Below are positions 56,106 through 64,000 of a stretch of DNA of 64,000 bases, piece after piece (the first letter of the stretch is position 1; each line of letters begins with the position of its first letter). Under the pieces are notes generated by a model. That model was given only the letters and a program-made list of their open reading frames with translations. It made no database searches and had not been told where the DNA came from. This stretch comes from Anticarsia gemmatalis (lineage: Eukaryota > Arthropoda > Insecta > Lepidoptera > Erebidae). The DNA lies in NCBI RefSeq assembly GCF_050436995.1, contig NC_134754.1:117001-181000 (forward strand), in the 5' to 3' direction. Made by a program: the position numbers and the translations under genes.

Positions 56106-57157
56106 TATTCGAGAGTCAGTCATTCAGGTAGAGAATTCTCTTTTTAACCAACTTCAAAAAAAAATTAGGCGGTTCTCAATTTGACTGTATTTTTGGTTCC
56201 TCCTATTATACTGCTCTACCAAGATTGTGATCTTACTTTGGAATGCTAGAAACGCGTTGAAGTCCTTTAACGTGAGTGTCCATGGGTAGTAACAATTTTT
56301 ATAGTAGTTTGTACACGCGTAGTATTAGAAATACCGGCGCGTGTATCGTTAATATAGCGATTAACAAGAGTACCTGTAACTGACCGAGAATTTCTTCAAA
56401 TAATCATAAACTCTAACATTTTACGATAAATGCAATTGCAGCATTCTTCTAGATGATATTTCTCTGCTACTTCTCTGTTGGACTCGGAACTGGCTAGAAG
56501 GAAATGATAAACCTAAATTAACTACTATGTTGAAAACGTTACCAATCACCTTTTTGTTTACCATCCCCATGGTAACAAGGCTTATAATTTTGCATGCACT
56601 CCTATAACAATTTGAAAATCCTCTTAAAATTAGTTCTCTTCAGGAATCGAACTGGGGAACTAGAATTCGACTTGATTTGAAAAACGTTGACTATCGGACT
56701 ATCGCTAGTAAAACCAGTGAAGGCACTAGGACTACGTTAAGTAACCAGATTTAATATGAGCCCATATTTCATTGAGTCAATTCCAAAATGTCGCAACTTT
56801 CCTCTAATCAAATCACCAGTCGGAAGAACATAGTTACGTTTGTTCGAGTAATGAGTTAGTCCACTGACCTGCTTAGTCTGAGTGAGTTAGCCCACGCCTT
56901 CCTGCCTCCTCCTGCGCCAGACGGCTTCTCACGCGGACCTCTCTGATGTTCCTCCATCATTGTGTCTATGTAATAGTGTTTTATCACCGGTAGTTATGAC
57001 TAACGCTGTTGGCTTGTTAAGATTATCTCGTTTAAGCATATAGAAAATATAGGTTGTTTCTTTAATTTTATAATTACATAGAATATAGTTTTAAAGTGAG
57101 ACGTTGGACAATGTCATGTTAAAAGTCAACTTTAGTTGTTGTATTTGCTGTTTTAAT

Positions 57158-57312
57158 TTAACCCTCTTATTCATAAAAATATATAAAGTTATGAAAGGAT
57201 TATAAAGAGTTTTGTTTCTTTCACTCCTTAGCGAAATGAAATAGAGAAAACATATTATAGTAGTTTTTTAACTAAAGTAGGTTTACAGTGTGTTTATGAA
57301 TAAGAGGGTAAA
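57158..57312. mobile_element. piggyBac-like MITE
   Basis: The left end is TTAACCCTCTTATTCATAAA and the right end TTTATGAATAAGAGGGTAAA, a 16-bp inverted repeat bounded by TTAA on the left and a decayed TTAA on the right. The 147-bp unit is non-coding. A TTAA target with CCC ends fits the piggyBac superfamily. Confidence 0.65.
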
Positions 57313-59720
57313 ACTTTTACTTTTATTGGACAGGCCCATTTTCTGCATATCGCCGGTCCAAATGATGTATTTATTGTTTGAGGCACAAAGCTTTAAAATA
57401 TGCACCTACATTTAAATGGTTCATAAATTAATTAAGATAATTTTCAGAAAGTTTCATTGTCAAGCAATGTGACATAATCAATTAAAACGATTATTTAATA
57501 AACTCGTAAGCTCAGAGATTACTAGCATTTTGTTAATAAATTATTCAAAGTAAACCGGCTTGCAACTGGTAACTGCCATGAGAACTAATTATATTTTAAA
57601 TCTAAATGTATTGTGTTTGTTGTCAAACAGTCAACGGACTTAATAATGTCAAGTTCAAGATGAAACTCACTTATCATTCATGTAAATATTGAATCTGTTC
57701 TTGTTTCTGCATTTATACTTATTGTAGAGCAAATAATAAAGAATAAATATGACCAATGTGAATTAGTACTGACCATTTTTGTCCGGAATGCGGGAATACC
57801 CACAAAATGCTTGCTTCATGATGATAATAAACCATTGGTTGCAAAAAACGAAGCTCGTATTGTATTGTTTAGAACGAATGGTTTGTTCAAAGTTTAATCG
57901 TCTACTTAGAAATATATTTAGCACTGTCAAAAGTAGGATATAGCCTCTATTTAGCGTTAGTGCCTAGAAACCAAGTTTTTTTCGTTACGGCATTATAGTC
58001 TATTTCCAGACTTTTCGCATGTTTTGACATATTACAAAGGCTGAAATAGACTGCTAATTATTAGACTATATTATTTTCTCAAATTTAGATTTTCCATACT
58101 TCCTCGATAACTACTTAAGTCGAACAACATAGGTTCGTGGCTGGCTGAGGTGAACAAATTCAGAAATTAGCAGATAGGTGACCCACAGATTAATGCAGCT
58201 GAAGTATTATGTTTGATGGCTATTTTATTTTAAAAATGCACAAATTATGAATTATAATCTAAATACCTAAATCGTGCCAACCGACTTAAGTAGTTGCTTA
58301 GGTTACTGCTTTGCACATACGTTTTAATAGTAAGACTCTTCCGCTAGTATTTCAAGTTGATAAAATTTCATCCATCAACACAGCTGTCTCATTATTCATA
58401 TTTTATTCACAGAGTTAAACTGTTAGGAGCAAAAACGTTAATGTGTATCTCGTGAGCGAGGTGTTAAAGTTTTTGTTATTATTATTATTCTACTGATTGT
58501 TATAACTCCATCAACTAAACTTGACGTATTGTTGTCGTTTACGCACTAACGTTCATTTGAAAACATTTTTATATTTGGGCGGAATTAGCTACTTTAAATG
58601 ACACTTCCCTACAATCTGTGATTATATTGAATGGAGATAAAAGTTAATAGGGATGATGACGAAATTTATTTTTTTAGTCCAGCTTGTAAAAAAATATCAT
58701 ACACGTATTTTGCTTTTTAAACCAAATCAAATAATTACTGCGATACATTGAGCTGAAAAGTTTAGCCGGCACGTCCTTTTTTTATATTAGTTTCAATGAA
58801 AAGGAAAATACGGTCTTATAATACAGCTCAATAACTTTTTGTGTTCAGTCCCAAGAATTAAAAATGTTTACAGAGTTATTGAATATTAATCTAACAGTGA
58901 TAAAAAATAGTTATTGTTTATCGATTATGATGTATTGGCCGTTACATTACTAAGAAGTAAACACGTCGCATTTGCGTCGTTACTTTTTATACAGGTTGGG
59001 ATCCTGATTGATGTTTAAATTTCAGCTGTCGAAGTTTGACTTCGTTTGGACGAAGAATGATAATATAAGTACATATCTTGCAACTTGCAGAATATATGAC
59101 TGCCAATTCTAGACTGACCGCATCCTTAAATTATATCTATCGACTATATCAATCGATTCTACTAATATTTAGGCCAACTTATTTTACTTGAAAAAAACTT
59201 TTGTGCTAAATAGTTTATCTATTGAGGAAGGCAATAGACTATATAACATCACGCTATGAGAAAAGGGTATGAAGCAGCAATCAATTAAGTAATAATAATA
59301 ATGTGGTGAAAACGGTAAAACTAAAATATAATAAATATGTTTGTATAGAGTCGTATAGACAGCTATATAACTAAAAACTAATGTGTGGTTTGTGGTCTGG
59401 TTCTGTGGTCAGCCGGCTCTGTTTGTTGATGTGAATATTAATGATAATCGTTAATAATGACTTGCGATTTTTCCCAATACTAGTTTGTTTATAATAGTTT
59501 CGTCTTTCCTTCTTAGGCATCCTAAAACTTGATTTCTAGTAGGCAATGATTATCGACCAACGAGATAGTATAGTGCTTTAGCAATAGGCATTCTCAAAAT
59601 TCGATAGCCGTAGTAAACAAATGTTCCTGCATAACTGAGTGGACTACTGATGGTCCAAATTTTCTATAATTCTGCCACCCGCTTATTATTTTCATACACG
59701 ATTCTGGCGGGCTCTATAAC

Positions 59721-60075
59721 ACGATTCTGTAAAATTGTAACCTTGGGGTTTCGAGTGCCTAACATTTAAAATGTACAGCGAATATAGTTTCTTCGACATC
59801 CGCTAGAGGCGCTAATCAGTGCATCGATTCTCTGCTACTATCGACTACCGACAACCAAACTGTCATCGAGAAATTTTGTATGAAAATCTGTTCAGCGCCT
59901 CTGGCGGGTGTCGTAGGAAACATTTTGGCAGTACATTCTAAATGTCAAAATTTCGATAGCCAGCCGGTTGTCGGTACTCGATAGTTGTACAGAATCGAGG
60001 TACAGATTTTCATACACATTTTCGACAGCCGATTAGTCGATACTCGATAGTAGTAAAGAATCAGGCTACTGTACT
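59721..60075. mobile_element. CGATTCTCTAC-type MITE, most complete copy region
   Basis: Several end sequences are present: ATCGATTCTCTGCTACTATC at 59822, GTCGGTACTCGATAGTTG near 59969 and CGATAGTAGTAAAGAATCAG near 60045. Internal blocks (CTGTTCAGCGCCTCTGGCGG, GGCAGTACATTCTAAATG) recur at 47711, 49650 and 52150. The inverted ends and compact size indicate a MITE; the superfamily is not determined. Confidence 0.65.
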
Positions 60076-60227
60076 AAGACGATGGACTATAGAGACATTT
60101 AAAATGATGCAGTGGCATGGTAGGTACAGTATTTTGAAATGTGTATTTGTCCATGACTTACTTAAATAGACACAAGTATTTCTATTAAAAAAGGGCTAGA
60201 AAACAGTTTTTTTTTTGTTTTGTTTGT

Positions 60228-60472
60228 CGTATGGTTAGTGGTCAACCTAGTGTCAAAGTTGTTCAAGCCGCCCGAGAGGCCTTTGACATGGCTTAACGAC
60301 TGTTATCTTAGTAGACAACAGCCGGTACCGACTTTTAACGTGCCCTCCGCAGCACGGAGACGCCCAGGTCAAATACCACTATGCGGTCACCCATCTATGG
60401 AATGACCGCGCCATCGGTTGCTTAACCTACAGATCGTTTACCGACCGGTGAGCGCAACTGGCTATGGGCGCC
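60228..60472 (+). repeat. Best-preserved copy of the dispersed ~245-bp repeat
   Basis: It starts CGTATGGTTAGTGGTCAACC and ends CAACTGGCTATGGGCGCC. It serves as reference for the copies at 18284 (minus), 21931, 38753 and 48290. It has no TIRs and no clear pol III boxes, so the class is open. The ORF at 60220-60405 is a translation of the repeat. Confidence 0.75.
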
Positions 60473-61843
60473 TCACAAACAGTACACAATTATAACATGG
60501 AACAATGTTGCAACAGTTTTGTGGTTACTAAAGAAAACTATGGCGTCAAGGTTTGGAGAAAATTAACAAAGGTACTGATGAGAAGAATATATAATGAGCT
60601 ACTTTAAAGTGCAGGGTTCGTAATATATTACTTTCAGTGCCAAAACACTGAAAATTAGATAAAGAAAAATACTTACTCCGATATAGGTATGGGACCTAAT
60701 AATAAATAGATATATATGAAGTGGCTAAATGTTATTTACTTTACTTGACGTTCCGGCCAAATGGCATCGTTCGTGGTGGTAAACTAGTTTTCTTAACATA
60801 ACTTTTAAATTTTCGCGTTGCATATTTATTATAGCTAAGGTAATTATGATCTAGCCTGTGACTGTGGCCAGAGTGATCTGTGCCGAAATATAAGGTAAAG
60901 GCCTATTCGTGTTAATTTCCGTATCCTATAATAGTTTTTATATCAGCAAATAACGCATTCAAGACAATTTTATTTGCGTAACTGTCATCATTATAGTTAT
61001 ATATTTAATATGTTATGAATGTTATAACGTTTCCTATTTACTAAATTCCTGTGAACTGAATCCAATTGCGATTAGTTCTACACACTATTGCTTTTGTACT
61101 CACACAATGCGTTGTGTTAGTAGTTAAAATTGTGTTTACTATAGAAATAACTTAATCCAGTGATTTAAACACATTGTTATTGCGTCTCGTACAGTTTAAT
61201 TCAGATTTTATTTTTCTTAAGATTCTCCCATATTATTGTTGTGTCATCTATAGCTCAATAGTTAACATAGGAATCGCGCCGATATCACTGCGCATTGGGT
61301 AGAGTATACGATTTCCACTTTTGAACAAATATTTTTATGGTTTATTATGTCCATAATTTGTATGTTTGTGAAAGTAAAACAGTAGGTTAACCCTAATGCA
61401 GGATTTGCGGTGTTTCTTATCGTCTTTGTATTGTGGGTCTATCAATTGATACGCCTTGAGACTGTTAGTAAACTTGATCGTTGTTATGGCAACAAAATTA
61501 CATGAACGAAGATCCGCTGATACAGTAGGTAGGTATTTCTATAAAATGACATGATCAAAAATGTATACTCAGTGGTGTCGATGATAAAGTTTGATTCTTA
61601 AAAAATTATGACACACAGTCTTTGTAAAAACACAAAGACAAATTAAAGAAATGGGGCACGATAAATGGCATTTATGTGGAGCTACTTCATGCTCTTGAGG
61701 GCACGTAAAACGGTCTTGCACAAAACCTCACCCAGGTCGTGTTGGTTATCGTCCCTTGCTATGAGTGTAATGGAATAGAGAGCATACCTAATTATTATGC
61801 ACACACTTGGACAAACGATGTGATTCTTTGAAACGTTTTTGTA

Positions 61844-62092
61844 TCTATACTAATATTATAAAGCTGAAGAGTTTGTTTGTTTGTTTTATTTGAACGCGCT
61901 TATCTCAGGAACTACTGGTCCGATTTGAAAAATTCTTTCATTGTCCCATTTATCGAGGAAGGCTATAGGCTATATATCACCACGCTACAACCAATAGGAG
62001 CAGAGTACCAGTAAACAATGTTACAAAAACGGGGAAAACTTCGACTCATTCTCTCTTATTTGACGCAAGCGAAGTGGCGCGAGTCAGCTAGT
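61844..62092 (+). mobile_element. Helitron-like non-autonomous element
   Basis: 249 bp, starting TCTATACTAATATTATAAAG and ending GGCGCGAGTCAGCTAGT, the same family and length as 39819-40067. All four clear copies in the window lie in the same orientation. Confidence 0.7.
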
Positions 62093-62449
62093 AAATAATA
62101 TAATAGTGTTATAAAAACGTTTTGATAATTTTCATCTCAAGTAAGCTGTGACACAAGTTCGTCTCACATAATAACGTGTACGTTTGCGTCAAAGTAACCT
62201 TGTGTGTACAGATTAATGAGCGTCACATCTATTAGAATAGAGCTAGATCGTTTTAGAAGTGTCATTGTCTTGTGTAGTTCGATTACTAGGATTTCATAGC
62301 TATAGTCTAACAACTTAGTAAATGAGTACACGATTCATCTAGAGTAAAATGAAAAACTTTGTGTGTCTTTTTAAAATAAATTAGCTGTGACAGACAGGCC
62401 ACCGTCAGAAATATAAGCTTGCGGGTAACTTTTGTTTCAAATCCTAAAT

Positions 62450-62700
62450 TTTGCATACCTCCGCTAGCCGTGAACCTTGCCTACAAGGCTCTATATTAAG
62501 TTGTTGGACTATAGTGGCAGGTAATGTTCCGTCATAACCGTATTGGTCACTCCACCAAAATGCTCTCCGATATGCAATAATATTGCGCAATAAATTTGCA
62601 CAATTCTGTAGCATAACTAAAATATACTTATTAAACATATTGCACAATATAAACCCTCAACCATCAGTATAATTGCGCGATAGTCTGGGGGCGGACTAAG
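62450..62700. repeat. Dispersed repeat, unclassified
   Basis: GCTAGCCGTGAACC and GGACTATAGTGGCAGG resemble 40795-40870, and ATTGCACAATATAAACCCTC resembles GTTGCACAATATAAATCCTT at 50061. The elements seem to be pieces of one larger family. Confidence 0.4.
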
Positions 62701-62708
62701 ATGAGACA

Positions 62709-64000
62709 ATGAATCAGCCACCTGGTCAAATATCCGTGTTTGTACATGTGCCAAAGATATGAAAAGTCGCATAATTTTAATAAAGAGGTCTTTTTCTGAT
62801 CTTTCACTGAGCGTATTTCTTTAACCTTACCTAACATATTATAAAACCCCTTTTATCAAGAGGTTTGAAGGTTGATATAGTTTCAAATAATAATATCCTA
62901 TGTTCATGTTTGCCTCTAAACACTGAGTCAGTAAGGTCATAGTCATAACAGAGTAAAAGATGCTCCAGACTGTCATTACGTCTAATTTTCCTCAATTCGT
63001 TAATAGTTCCCGGTAAGCACTAGTTTTTAGCGCACTTTTAAGATGCCTCATTGCAAATAATGTAGACACTGGAAAATATAAAAGGAAAACATCAGATACG
63101 ATAAACTAAAATAACAAATTAACAACTACATCAATAATTTCAATTTTCGTTCTTATCATTATTAGTACTATTTTACAGTAGGTAGAGTCTAATGTACAAA
63201 ATATCAAATGTTGTTAAAATATCAGCAATTCGACCAATGATCAGTTTCGTACAATGACGGCAGATGTTTGTTCATTCACCCGTGACTCGGTGCAGGCCTC
63301 GCAGCCTCTGCCGCTGATATAAAACATCGTGTTGTTTATCTTTTTATGTTAGCCTATTTAATAGAATTAAAATAATAAACTACAGCTTTTATTAAGACTT
63401 TCATTTGCATTCAGGACTGACTTTTACATGCTCTCGATGAGATTAAAGTTATGAGGTACATTTGAATATTATGAGGTCCCTCCTCTTGTAAGAATTCACA
63501 AAACTTATAGAGGTAGGTATATATTAAAAATCTTGCAAAGTTTATGATTGTCGAATTTAAAGATAGGACACTTTATTTGTTCATCGTCACAGGCCCGTGA
63601 CCTGGGTCGATGCAATTCGATCGAAACGTCGGGTAAACAAATAAGGTATCCCAATCCTTAATTTTCAATCGCTTTTAAGACCCGTTACATTATAATACAA
63701 GTCGAGAGAGTTGTACATTAATAAAAAATTACGTTCCTTTGTGTCTTCTGTCAATCAAACTAACACCGTGCAAGCAGTAGGGCGTGGCGAGCACCTGATC
63801 AAGAGTGGTCACATGCCATCTACTAGATCATCTGCTTCAGTTTATAATTAGCAGTGATACAGCAGCACCGTGTTGAATGTGATGATAATCTCTCGCACAT
63901 ATTGAATGTAACGAGCTATTGTTTCATCTGCTTAATGTCCCACAGTTTCGACCACTCACATCGCACATATATTAGCGCGAGTTACGTCGACATAGGCGTG
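62709..64000 (+). other. End of window, intron, no exon recognised
   Basis: AT-rich. CAATTCGATCGAAACGTCGG at 63612-63631 is a motif of a common lepidopteran repeat. No SLC22 exon is present before the window ends. Confidence 0.4.

Larger units (their letters stand above)
44387..64000 (+). other. First intron of the third SLC22 gene (open at the window end)
   Basis: AT-rich throughout, with many transposon fragments listed separately. No exon with SLC22 character (cysteine loop, FDLxC, PESxRW) was found on the + strand. Stretches not covered by a listed element, such as 44390-45060, 45780-47700, 52300-54660, 57320-59700 and 62710-64000, show nothing I can support. ORFs at 50001-50290, 54783-55094 and 62444-62647 (all minus) overlap repeat-like sequence or look like chance. 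Confidence 0.6.

Noticed and set aside
62444..62647. 67-codon minus-strand ORF near the window end
   Set aside because: It lies within dispersed repeat sequence related to 40790 and 50061 and has no coding signature.

Overview
The window reads as AT-rich nuclear DNA of an insect, very probably a moth or butterfly (Lepidoptera). The evidence is the intron-rich gene structure, GT-AG introns filled with short transposon debris, GC-rich coding exons in an AT-rich background, and several dispersed repeat types familiar from lepidopteran genomes: elements ending GCGCGGGTCAGCTAGT, tRNA-type SINEs with the tail AACAAATATTTGTGCGA, and (AAAATC)n LINE tails. There are no bacterial-type operons, rRNAs, functional tRNAs or CRISPR arrays.

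The genes belong to one family, the SLC22 (organic cation/anion/zwitterion transporter) branch of the major facilitator superfamily, all on the + strand. Gene 1 (2642-29807) is complete. Its eight coding exons join without frameshift into 525 codons plus stop and carry the SLC22 hallmarks: six cysteines in and at the end of the TM1-TM2 extracellular loop, SDRYGRR after TM2, PESVRW after TM6, DRVGRRP after TM8, and AELFPTRAR after TM10. Its first intron is 17 kb. Genes 2 (35417-35616) and 3 (44196-44386) are each represented only by a first coding exon. Each holds the cytoplasmic N-terminus and TM1 and ends in the same codon phase as exon 1 of gene 1. No second exon for either is visible before the window ends, so they are either alternative first exons of one downstream gene body, or one is the start of a downstream gene and the other a leftover duplicate.

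Layout: 1-2641 upstream and CpG-rich promoter; 2642-29807 gene 1, with intron 1 holding a 2.3-kb nested fold-back repeat (6597-8889) and intron 3 holding a hAT element with an intact 8-bp target duplication, a transposase C-terminal remnant and a nested Helitron-like insertion; 29808-35416 3' UTR and intergenic DNA with MITEs; 35417-44195 first exon of gene 2 and its long following interval, with a hAT MITE, a LINE 3' end and a tandem pair of Helitron-like elements; 44196-64000 first exon of gene 3 and at least 19.6 kb of intron, rich in SINEs and MITEs, with three perfect or near-perfect short palindromes within 3 kb.

No radically new system is evident. The points most worth a second look are the two first exons without bodies, the Arg in place of the cation-binding Asp in gene 1, the abrupt drop in GC3 in exon 5, the nested fold-back structure, the palindrome cluster, and a 162-codon antisense ORF in intron 1.
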